From Bacteroidota bacterium (lineage in GTDB: Bacteria > Bacteroidota > Bacteroidia > AKYH767-A > OLB10): a DNA stretch of 32,185 nucleotides. Below the pieces are notes generated by a model. That model ran no database searches. It was not told where the DNA came from and saw only the letters and a program-made list of their open reading frames with translations. Of the stretch, positions 14,713-22,388 are shown one piece after another; positions within the stretch are counted from its first letter, which is position 1, and each line of letters opens with the position of its first letter. The DNA lies in NCBI GenBank assembly GCA_016717325.1, contig JADKFV010000042.1, positions 1-32,185 on the forward strand, written 5' to 3'. Position numbers and translations under genes: made by a program.

Positions 14713-15450
14713 ATGGCTAATAAAACCAAAGCGCGTTTAGAAAACGAAATAGAACACGGCAAAAAATTATCGGCCGGGGGTGCCGAAGATATTTGGAACT
14801 GGGCATCGCCAGCGGGTAAGGTTCGGGCTGATCGCAGAGCAAATTTATTAACCAAAGCCGGCAACATAAAAAGCAACAGTAAAGTTCTTGAAATAGGATG
14901 TGGTACAGGTTTGTTTAGCGGTAAAGTTTATTCTGCAACCAAGGCCGATATTACTGCTATCGATATTTCGGAAATATTACTTGACGAAGCACGACTAAAA
15001 AACAAGGGCATTACTTTTCAAATTGGCGATGCTATGAATTTAGATTTTAAGGACAATACTTTTGATGCAGTATTCGGCAGCAGTGTATTGCATCATTTGG
15101 AAATGGACAAGGCCGTAAAAGAAATATACCGTGTGTTAAAACCCGGTGGCCGCATGGCTTTTGCTGAACCTAATATGATTAACCCCCAAATAATGGTGAT
15201 GAAAAATGTGCCGTTTGTAAAACGTATGCTTGGCGACTCGCCCGATGAAACTGCAATTGTACGATGGAAATTTGCTAAGATGATGCTGGCCATAGGTTTT
15301 AAAAATATCGATATCTATCCTTACGATTTCCTCCACCCTATTACACCAAAACCATTGATTAGTTTAGTAAATGGTGTAGGAAAAATTGTAGAAAAAATTC
15401 CGGTGTTAAAAGAAATTGCCGGCTCGGTAGTAATTGCCGGTGAGAAATAG
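14713..15450 (+). CDS. Class I SAM-dependent methyltransferase (methyltransf_11 type)
   Basis: The 245-residue protein has VLEIGCGTGLFSGKV (motif I, about residue 60), then ITAIDISEILLDEAR, FDAVFGSSVLHHLE and YRVLKPGGRMAFAEPN, which complete the SAM-binding Rossmann core. The N-terminus (GGAEDIWNWASPAGKVRADR) is typical of sugar- or lipid-carrier-associated methyltransferases. The next gene, 37 bases downstream, also contains a methyltransferase domain plus a glycosyltransferase, suggesting a shared glycan-decoration pathway. Confidence 0.87.
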   Translation: MANKTKARLENEIEHGKKLSAGGAEDIWNWASPAGKVRADRRANLLTKAGNIKSNSKVLEIGCGTGLFSGKVYSATKADITAIDISEILLDEARLKNKGITFQIGDAMNLDFKDNTFDAVFGSSVLHHLEMDKAVKEIYRVLKPGGRMAFAEPNMINPQIMVMKNVPFVKRMLGDSPDETAIVRWKFAKMMLAIGFKNIDIYPYDFLHPITPKPLISLVNGVGKIVEKIPVLKEIAGSVVIAGEK

Positions 15451-15486
15451 TTTTTCGAATTAAGTTTTCATTTATCAATTAATATT

Positions 15487-16889
15487 TTGGACAAAAAAAA
15501 ATACTTTGACGATTTAGCAAGCCAACGCATAAAACAGCGTAAGCGCCATTCATATTACTGGAACGATATTACAAAATACTGCAACTACTTTTCGCACGAA
15601 AATTATAGCGTGCTCGAAATAGGTTGTGGCACAGGTGAACTCATACATGATATAAAAGGCAAGCGCAAAGTGGGTATCGACTTTAGCCAATATATGATTG
15701 ATGAAGCTCGCAAACAATTTACCGATGTAGAATTTCATACAATGCCTGCCGAAGATATTGCATTGCCAGAAAAATTCGATTTGATAATTCTTTCAAATCT
15801 TATTGGCTATGTTGACGATGTGCAATTGGTATTCGAGCAACTAAAAAAAGTTTGCCATCAGTACACAAAAATTATTATTACCTATTACAGTTATTTGTGG
15901 GAGCCCATCATTAAATGGGGCGAAAAATTGGGGATAAAAACTGCAACACCAAATCAAAATTGGCTATCGCAACAGGACATTTACAATTTGCTAGAGCTTG
16001 CCGGCTTTGATGTTTACCGTAAAGTAAACTCCATGTTGCTGCCATTTCGTATTCCATTGCTCGCGCCATTATGCAATCGTATACTTGTACGGTTACCCAT
16101 ATTTCGTTTTTTTGCTTTGAATATGTATTCGTTTGCAAAACCTAAACATGATGTAACCGAAAATCATAATTACACCGTGTCGATTGTAATACCTGCGCGT
16201 AACGAAGCTGGTAATATTGAAAATGCTTTGAAGCGTATGCCATCGTTTTCGAAACAACTGGAAATTATTTTTATTGAAGGCAACTCTACCGACAATACCT
16301 GGGAGGTAATACAGGAGGTGTATGAAAAGTATAAAGATAAATTCAATTTGAAAATTGGACGGCAGCCCGGCAAAGGAAAAAACGATGCTGTGAAAACCGG
16401 CTTTGCCATGGCCACAGGCGATATACTAATGATACTGGATGCCGACCTCACTGTACCACCCGAAGACTTACCAAAATTTTATAATGCCATAGCAACCGGG
16501 CAAGGCGATTTTGTAAATGGCTCACGATTGGTGTATCAAATGGATAAAGCCGCTATGCGTTTTTTAAATCTGTTGGGAAATAAATTTTCTCTATGGCTTT
16601 TACTTGGCTACTCGAACAACCATTTAAAGATACACTGTGTGGTACCAAAGTTATTTTCCGCAAAGATTATGATAACCTTGTTATCAACCGAAAATTCTTT
16701 GGCGACTTCGACCCCTTTGGCGATTTCGATTTAATATTTGGTGCATACAAACTAAACTTACGCATCGTAGAAATACCCATCCGCTACCGCGAACGTACTT
16801 ATGGCGATACAAACATTTCACGCTTCACACACGGGCTTATATTATTGCGAATGTGTGTATTTGCAGCAAGGAAGATAAAATTTATTTGA
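15487..16889 (+). CDS. Methyltransferase-GT2 fusion protein, frameshifted near 16585
   Basis: One gene is read in two frames. The first (15487-16734) starts at TTG and has VLEIGCGTGELIHDIKG near residue 38, then GIDFSQYMIDEARKQF, a SAM methyltransferase. After about residue 230 comes a GT2 domain (SIVIPARNEAGNIENALKRM, IIFIEGNSTDNTW, ILMILDADLTVPPEDLPKFY). At the run TTTT (16585-16588) the sense frame changes: GNKF should continue SMAFTWLLEQPFKDTLCGTK, which is encoded at 16593-16889 together with FFGDFDPFGDFDLIFGAYKL and IPIRYRERTYGDTNISRF. One added T gives about 467 residues. TTG is chosen because MDKKKYFDDLA is the expected start and no ATG is near. The shift may be a sequencing error or a real mutation. 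Confidence 0.8.
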
Positions 16890-16895
16890 GAGTGA

Positions 16896-17285
16896 TTACA
16901 ATTTATGGTAATCGCATAAGAAAAAAATACCAATCAAAAAAAGTAAGCCGATGGTGTAAGAAAAAACTATCATGCCTCGTGCTTTTTGTATATCGCGTTT
17001 TATATCATCAACATTGCACACTTTTTCGCTTTTGCCAAATGCATGAAAATTGAACTTGCCTGATAAGGCATGTTTTACACAAAACTTTTTTATGGCTTGC
17101 AAACCCGTAAGAACAGCTGTACTAAAAGCAAAATAAGCTACAACATACAAAGCAATATAACTCTTATACCAGTGAATCATGAAAACACATGCTGCAGCGG
17201 CCATCAAAGCCATTAAACACATTATATAACGCACGCGAACTTCTTCGGTTCCTATATTACATTGCCCAGCTTTATATTCAATCAT
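16896..17285 (-). CDS. Hypothetical membrane protein
   Basis: The 129-residue product has three hydrophobic segments (about 20-37, 43-62 and 104-122) separated by a lysine-rich loop with CVKHALSGKFNFHAFGKSEK. I do not recognise a family. It converges with the fusion gene, ending 6 bases from its stop, and stands alone on this strand. Codon use and the absence of overlaps with other good frames support a real gene. Confidence 0.55.
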   Translation of the reverse strand: MIEYKAGQCNIGTEEVRVRYIMCLMALMAAAACVFMIHWYKSYIALYVVAYFAFSTAVLTGLQAIKKFCVKHALSGKFNFHAFGKSEKVCNVDDIKRDIQKARGMIVFSYTIGLLFLIGIFFLCDYHKL

Positions 17286-17385
17286 AAATAAACAACAATA
17301 AATTTTGTCAAAAGTTTTTCTTTTTAAGTATCAATTCATATTTATGCAATAACTGTTTTTAGTATGGTACTGTTACAAAGTAAAT

Positions 17386-17496
17386 AGGTTAACAAATAAC
17401 TAATAACTGAACAACTAAATAACCTAATAACCAATAACTAAATAACCCAATTACAAAATAACCATTAACGAATAACCAATAACAAAATAACCAAAA
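17386..17496. repeat. Degenerate AATAACC/AACTAAAT microrepeats
   Basis: About 110 bases consist of repeated AATAAC-like words such as AATAACTAATAACTG, AATAACCAATAACT and AATAACCAAAACC, with nearly no G. It lies 8 bases downstream of the response regulator stop at 17504 (minus strand) and contains no gene. Confidence 0.6.
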
Positions 17497-17503
17497 CCAA
17501 ACA

Positions 17504-18169
17504 TCAACTCTGCCCGGGCTGATAAATACGGTGTTCAATAGCAAACATTACAAGGCCGGCCATATTTCGTGATTGTGTTTTTTGCAACAATTTTAAACGA
17601 TGGCCTTCAATTGTTTTGTCGGAAAGAAAAATACGTTCGGCAATTTCCTTTGTTGAAAGTTGCTCACAAATAAGACAAAGCACTTCCTTTTCGCGTTCGG
17701 TAAGAGGTTCGAGCAAAGCTTTCGATTTATGCAAATTGAGGTTTATCATTTTTTGCAGCAATACGTCCGATACTTCTTTCGAATAATATTTTCCGCCATT
17801 CATTACTTCGGTAATAGCATCACTAAGTTCTTCTTTATTGGTATTTTTCAATAAGTATCCACATGCACCGGCTTTAAACATTTCGAGAATATTATCGCGG
17901 TCGTCAAACATCGATACTGCTATTACTTTTATATCAGGATAATGTTTGGTCACCATTTTTGTTGTGGCTATTCCATCTTGTACAGGCATTTTAATATCCA
18001 TAAAAATAACATCAACCATTTCGTTGTTCAAAAAATTGATAACCTCCAGGCCATTCTCAGCTTGAAAAACCTGCTTAACTGTTTTTATAGTTTTTAAAGT
18101 GCTCTCCATACCTTTACGAAAAAGCTGGTGATCATCAGCTACCAATATCTTAAAATCGCTTTCTTTCAT
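17504..18169 (-). CDS. NarL/LuxR-family response regulator
   Basis: The receiver domain (residues 5-120) has the acidic pair Asp12-Asp13 and the phospho-acceptor Asp58 in VIFMDIKMPVQDG. It also has the conserved KVIAVSMFDD and CGYLLKNTNKEELSDA stretches. The C-terminal LuxR helix-turn-helix (about 150-215) reads LTEREKEVLCLICEQLSTKE, then IAERIFLSDKTIEGHR. It is the output partner of the kinase encoded just upstream at 18257-19006, with a gap of 87 bases. Target genes are unknown. Confidence 0.93.
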   Translation of the reverse strand: MKESDFKILVADDHQLFRKGMESTLKTIKTVKQVFQAENGLEVINFLNNEMVDVIFMDIKMPVQDGIATTKMVTKHYPDIKVIAVSMFDDRDNILEMFKAGACGYLLKNTNKEELSDAITEVMNGGKYYSKEVSDVLLQKMINLNLHKSKALLEPLTEREKEVLCLICEQLSTKEIAERIFLSDKTIEGHRLKLLQKTQSRNMAGLVMFAIEHRIYQPGQS

Positions 18170-18256
18170 TTCTGTTTTATATTAAACTTTTCGAATACTT
18201 TATGTTTAAATTTATCGGGTTAACGAAGATAAATAAAAATTCTTCATTTGTTTATT

Positions 18257-19006
18257 TTAGACTTTGAGTTTTACATAATCGATATCGAACACCAAATAAT
18301 AACGTACGCCTTTGCCTGGTGCTGTGCGAAATTCATAACTGCCATTAAAATTTTTAATCCTCGATTTTATGCTTGCCAGGCCCAACCCTTTGTCAATCTT
18401 GTCTTCGTCAAATCCTTTACCGTTATCGTTATAGTTTACGAACATACGGTCGCCTTTAATATGCACATGTATTTTCACATCGGTACACCCCGAGTACTTT
18501 ATTGAGTTATTTATCATTTCCTGTATCATGCGATACAGGCTCAATTCGAAGCCCTGGTCATATCTGTCTTTGAGCACCTCGGCATCGAATTCGAATTTTA
18601 TGGAATGATGTGCATGCAGAAAATTTATGAGCTCATGCAACTGATGATATATTCCCTTTTCGGTTATGTATTTCGATGCCAGATTGCGCACAATCACACG
18701 TATATCCTTTATCACCTTATCAATCATCTTACTCGATTCATCTGCAATATCCTTTATATCTTCCGGTGGTAAATCGTTTTTTAGCAAATCAATTGCAAGT
18801 TTCATAGCCGACAATCGTGGACCAATATCATCATGCAAATCTTCGGCAATGCGTGAGCGTTCTTCCTCCTGAGCACGATATGTTTCTTTGAGCAAATCGC
18901 TCTTGAGTTTCGAATTGCCCATGAGCACCACCACAAATAATGTGATAAGTATTGCTGCCATAACAACAATAACCAGTAGCGCAAAAATCAATTCGGGATA
19001 TTGCAT
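18257..19006 (-). CDS. Membrane-bound sensor histidine kinase (HisKA_3 type)
   Basis: The 249-residue kinase has a single N-terminal membrane helix (about 7-30). A dimerisation segment follows with His58 in RIAEDLHDDIGPRLSAMK, the HisKA_3 phosphorylation site. The HATPase_c domain has N-box MIQEMINNSIKYSG and G-box NDNGKGFDEDKIDKGLGLAS. With no periplasmic domain, it may receive its signal from a partner such as the membrane protein at 19039-19722, encoded 32 bases upstream on the same strand. The regulator at 17504-18169 is its cognate partner. Confidence 0.92.
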   Translation of the reverse strand: MQYPELIFALLVIVVMAAILITLFVVVLMGNSKLKSDLLKETYRAQEEERSRIAEDLHDDIGPRLSAMKLAIDLLKNDLPPEDIKDIADESSKMIDKVIKDIRVIVRNLASKYITEKGIYHQLHELINFLHAHHSIKFEFDAEVLKDRYDQGFELSLYRMIQEMINNSIKYSGCTDVKIHVHIKGDRMFVNYNDNGKGFDEDKIDKGLGLASIKSRIKNFNGSYEFRTAPGKGVRYYLVFDIDYVKLKV

Positions 19007-19038
19007 TTATTAATCTGTCGAAGTGTTCTTAGTTTGAT

Positions 19039-19722
19039 TTATGCCAATGGCAAAAGTAAATTAGCAATTACATTAATAAAATTATGAATAAGCCACGAAA
19101 ACTTTCCCAACGCAGTTTTTAGATTTCCTCCCACCTCAACAGGTATAAAGTAAGAACTAAAAACGGCAATATTAATTGTAAAATAAACAAGCACACCGAG
19201 GCATATCCAAAAACGTGGATCGCTTGGTAAATTAAAACTATTTTGACTTAAGTATAATAATAATGCAGCAGAAAGAAGTATAAGGACTATCGATTTAATG
19301 GCAAGAAAATATTCGTTAAACTCATTTATACCAAGCATAAACCTATTGGAGCCGACAGTTTCGTTTGAGGCACTATCAATCAAGTAACCTTTAACAAATA
19401 TCAATACTATCCAACCAAATAATACCATGCAAAACAGAAATAAAAAGCGTGAAGTGGCAAAAGTAGAATTCTTAAACTTGAGCAGAATGAAGCTGTAGAA
19501 GAGCATTTCTACAAACGAATATAGATTGAAAATAAACATATTATTCACTTCCTGAAGCCCTAAAAAAAGTGAGCCAATAATTTCGACTGATAAACTATAC
19601 ACCAAAAAATATAAAAACAAACGTAATGTTACGTCCATGTTTTTCAGTCTGAAAAGGGCAACCGCAATTGGCAAAACCAATGATATTGCCGAAATTAACA
19701 CTGAAATTTTTCTTATATCCAT
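19039..19722 (-). CDS. Seven-helix hypothetical membrane protein next to two-component system
   Basis: The 227-residue protein is almost entirely hydrophobic, with seven likely membrane segments. They include VLISAISLVLPIAVALF, LFLYFLVYSLSVEIIGSLFL, LFLFCMVLFGWIVLIFVKG, AIKSIVLILLSAALLLYL and FWICLGVLVYFTINIAVFSS. No family name is evident. Its position directly before the kinase gene on the same strand suggests it could be the sensory input of the system. That is inference from context. Confidence 0.7.
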   Translation of the reverse strand: MDIRKISVLISAISLVLPIAVALFRLKNMDVTLRLFLYFLVYSLSVEIIGSLFLGLQEVNNMFIFNLYSFVEMLFYSFILLKFKNSTFATSRFLFLFCMVLFGWIVLIFVKGYLIDSASNETVGSNRFMLGINEFNEYFLAIKSIVLILLSAALLLYLSQNSFNLPSDPRFWICLGVLVYFTINIAVFSSYFIPVEVGGNLKTALGKFSWLIHNFINVIANLLLPLA

Positions 19723-19747
19723 TCAGAAGTATACGTTACATACGAGA

Positions 19748-20485
19748 CTACCATATAGTGCTTGTGCCACAAAAAACCGGACATGGATTAGACATTTCCA
19801 GGCCTTGACGAAGGTGCAGGCTATTCAAAGTATCGCCAGCTTTGTAGGTTTTAAAAACTAAAGTTTTACTCGTAGGATTGGTTTTGGTGCCGGCAAAGAA
19901 AATTTTAAAACCCAAAATACTTGCATCGGCACTCAAATAATCGTTAAAGAATTTTTTGCAGAAAAAACCTGCCTTAACTTTATCATTACTATAACTCGCA
20001 CTGCGACCATAATCGCTGCAATACCCAATTCCCCTTGCCGATTCTATAAGTTGTGCTCCAGTAACAATTGCTGTATCAGGAAAAATGATAAAGCTCGAAA
20101 GCACATCGTCATACTTTGCATTTGATGTATTACAGGTAGCCGGAAAAAAAGCCAGCCTCAGCCGCGAATCTTTCACTGCAAAATAATATCTGAATCCTTC
20201 GCAAGAAGAACTAAGCAAACTACTCATACTCTCTCTGCTTATAAATAATGTATCTACAGCCAAAGATGGAGCAAGAAAATCTCTGTTCCGGGTAAAACTA
20301 TCTATAAAAAAATTGCTCACTTCACCCGTTACTCTATGCTCTTTTGCATCGCAAGTGGTACATCTTTTAAATGCAAACTGACTGAAAACGGCATAGCCTA
20401 AAGTTGCACCAAATGCTATGCATAATGATGTTCGAAGAATGAGCGCAGCGATTCCTGGCTGCCTCGAGGCGATTTGATTTTTCAT
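19748..20485 (-). CDS. Hypothetical protein with N-terminal membrane anchor
   Basis: The 245-residue product begins MKNQIASRQPGIAALILRTS and has one hydrophobic segment (about 14-36). A soluble, serine- and aromatic-rich region follows. Cysteines occur in RCTTCDAKEH, SSCEGFRYYF, ATCNTSN, YCSDYG, FFCKKFF and CPVFCG, and some may form disulfides outside the membrane. I do not recognise a family. A TAAGTTTG element lies 43 bases upstream. It is 25 bases before the membrane protein gene, so it may head the two-component operon. Confidence 0.6.
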   Translation of the reverse strand: MKNQIASRQPGIAALILRTSLCIAFGATLGYAVFSQFAFKRCTTCDAKEHRVTGEVSNFFIDSFTRNRDFLAPSLAVDTLFISRESMSSLLSSSCEGFRYYFAVKDSRLRLAFFPATCNTSNAKYDDVLSSFIIFPDTAIVTGAQLIESARGIGYCSDYGRSASYSNDKVKAGFFCKKFFNDYLSADASILGFKIFFAGTKTNPTSKTLVFKTYKAGDTLNSLHLRQGLEMSNPCPVFCGTSTIW

Positions 20486-21199
20486 AATATGACGATTAAA
20501 ATTTAAATTTGATTAAGAATAACTGCGGCAAACTTAACTATATAATTGCGTTTTGATACTCGATTTCAGTTTGGTAATCACAGGCCAAGTCCACAGCTTG
20601 TCATGCAATAATATTCAGAAGCATTGTAGAATATGGCTTTGGGGTTCCTATCGTCCAACTATAAGAAAAAAAATACAGGGTTTACCCTTGTTGAAAACAG
20701 TATATTCCCCTTATTGTCATATATACTATATTGATTATCTTTACCAATAGAATAGAATGTAAGTGAGTATTTTTTTAGAATACAAATACCAGTCTAATCA
20801 TTTCCACAAAATTGAAAACAAAACATTTAATTTGAATAATTAAACCGGTATGGTTGAATCTTTCATGGTTTTAAAAGCACCCTTTTCGCTTTGTTCTACT
20901 TTTGAAAATCAATTTCATTCGACCTGCCGGTTTAATTTTTCTTCAAACTCATATAAAATTTCACTTTTTTAGAATCGAACTGTCTTATCAGTTTTTTGAA
21001 ATTAAATAATTGATTATCAATTAATTAATAAGGAAATAAACTATCCGACATTCAGTTACAAACGACTACAAACGGATACTAAACGTATATAAATATTTTT
21101 CGTACGACTAAGCTGTTGCCCTCACCACACTTTTGCATCGCCAATCAAAACAAAGGCAAAAATTTAAAACGTAGTTAAACAATTTTAAAAAAAGTAGTT
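20486..21199. other. Large intergenic region with divergent promoters
   Basis: No gene is supported in 714 bases; the open frame at 20553-20750 has no protein-like features. On the minus strand TAAGTTTG (20536-20529) is a likely promoter of the gene at 19748-20485. An 11-bp inverted repeat, AATTAAACCGG (20838-20848) and CCGGTTTAATT (20927-20937), is separated by 78 bases. The first single-stranded-DNA-binding gene starts at 21200. Confidence 0.5.
20529..20536 (-). promoter_or_regulatory. -7 element upstream of hypothetical gene 19748-20485
   Basis: TAAGTTTG on the minus strand fits TAnnTTTG, 43 bases from the ATG. No clear -33 box is seen. Confidence 0.4.
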
Positions 21200-21538
21200 A
21201 TGAGTAACATTAAAAACAATGTAAGATTAATTGGTAGAGTTGGACAAGCTCCCGAAGTGCGTGTGTTAAGCGAAGACAAACGTGTTGTAAAATTTTCGCT
21301 TGCAGTTAACGAGTATACAAAAAATGACCTGGGCGAAAAAGTAAAAAATACCCAATGGCATAATGTGGTTGCATGGGGGCACATGGCTTTGCTTGCCGAA
21401 AAGATGCTTACTAAAGGAAAAGAAATTGCACTCGAAGGCTCGCTCAACAATAGAAAATATACGAACAAAGAAGGTGTTATAAAATATATCACCGAAATAG
21501 TTGCAAGTGATCTCACACTTACCGGTCGACTTGCTTAA
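21200..21538 (+). CDS. ssb: Single-stranded DNA-binding protein, short form
   Basis: The 112-residue protein is an OB-fold SSB: NNVRLIGRVGQAPEVRVL, then VKFSLAVNEYT, NTQWHNVVAWGHMALLAEKM and GKEIALEGSLNNRKYTNKEG. It ends right after the fold (TLTGRLA). The acidic C-terminal tip that recruits replication and repair proteins in housekeeping SSB is therefore missing, suggesting an accessory role. It is followed by a second SSB gene 43 bases on. Confidence 0.9.
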   Translation: MSNIKNNVRLIGRVGQAPEVRVLSEDKRVVKFSLAVNEYTKNDLGEKVKNTQWHNVVAWGHMALLAEKMLTKGKEIALEGSLNNRKYTNKEGVIKYITEIVASDLTLTGRLA

Positions 21539-21581
21539 TAAATCAAAACTTAAAACAATAACAATTTAAAACAATAATAAA

Positions 21582-21920
21582 ATGAGTTCAATTAGAAACA
21601 GCGTAAGGCTAATCGGAAATTTGGGACAAGACCCTGAAATTAAAAATCTTGAAGGAGACAAAAAATTAGCTAAATTCTCCATCGCAACTAAAGAGATTTA
21701 TAAAAACGATGCAGGAGAAAAAGTAACCGAAACACAATGGCATAATTTATCGGCCTGGGGAAATACGGCAACTATTGCAGAAAAGTATTTGAAAAAAGGA
21801 AAAGAAGTTGCTATAGAGGGGAAATTGGTAACACGCAGTTATACCGATAAAGAAGGCATTAAAAAGTATGCCACCGAAATACTTGTGAATGAAATTGCAT
21901 TATTGGGAAGCGCTAACTAA
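21582..21920 (+). CDS. ssb: Second single-stranded DNA-binding protein, short form
   Basis: This 112-residue paralogue begins MSSIRNSVRLIGNLGQDPE and has FSIATKEIYKND, ETQWHNLSAWGNTATIAEKY and GKEVAIEGKLVTRSYTDKEG, ending ALLGSAN. It matches its neighbour in length and order but differs at many positions, so the duplication is not recent. It too lacks an acidic tail. A strong terminator follows at 21959-21981. Confidence 0.9.
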   Translation: MSSIRNSVRLIGNLGQDPEIKNLEGDKKLAKFSIATKEIYKNDAGEKVTETQWHNLSAWGNTATIAEKYLKKGKEVAIEGKLVTRSYTDKEGIKKYATEILVNEIALLGSAN

Positions 21921-21958
21921 AATAAACACAGTTTTACAAAAGCATTTCAAAATAAAAG

Positions 21959-21981
21959 CCCTCGCAATTGCGGGGGTTTTT
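21959..21981 (+). terminator. Intrinsic terminator after ssb pair
   Basis: Stem CCCTCGC (21959-21965) pairs with GCGGGGG (21970-21976) around AATT, with one T-G pair, followed by a T5 run. Confidence 0.85.
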
Positions 21982-22210
21982 AGTTTTTCATTTAGAAGTT
22001 TTTTAAATACCCCTGATTGTGAGTTTAAAAAATAAATTAGAAAGTCATCACGCATAGCTAAATCATAGCGACATATTTTTCAAACAACAATTTAAACATA
22101 GCAGCAGCAGCCTTTAAATATTCCATTGAACCCATATCGCTATTAAATAATTTACCTTTCTTTTAACACCCAATACAATAACAATTACACGCAAATTAAA
22201 ACATAAGTAT

Positions 22211-22218
22211 TAAGTTTG
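22211..22218 (+). promoter_or_regulatory. Candidate -7 element for small CxxC peptide and M13 peptidase
   Basis: TAAGTTTG fits TAnnTTTG, 18 bases upstream of ATG 22237. No clear -33 box is evident. Confidence 0.4.
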
Positions 22219-22236
22219 AGCCATCAAAAATTGTTT

Positions 22237-22371
22237 ATGCACCAGGGGTCTGACTTATGGCAATATGTTGCAGTAATTATAATAGTTGCAGGCGCAGGCT
22301 ATTATTTACTCAAAAAATTTATATTGCCTCAAAAGGCCGGCAATAGCAAAGGATGCAGTAATTGTAAATAA
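22237..22371 (+). CDS. 44-residue membrane peptide with C-terminal CxxC (FeoB-associated cysteine-rich type)
   Basis: The frame encodes MHQGSDLWQYVAVIIIVAGA, one membrane helix to about residue 25, then KKFILPQKAGNSKGCSNCK and a stop. A short N-terminus, one helix and a Gly-Cys-x-x-Cys-Lys end is the pattern of FeoB-associated cysteine-rich membrane proteins, which accompany ferrous iron transport. No feoB is in the window, so this could be a stand-alone member. Start ATG 22237 fits the hydrophobic profile; it ends 17 bases before the M13 gene. Confidence 0.7.
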   Translation: MHQGSDLWQYVAVIIIVAGAGYYLLKKFILPQKAGNSKGCSNCK

Positions 22372-22388
22372 TAAAATTTTAAATAAAA

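Noticed and set aside
20553..20750. 65-residue plus-strand frame in the gap before ssb
   Set aside because: Unstructured translation with no motif; the region looks non-coding.
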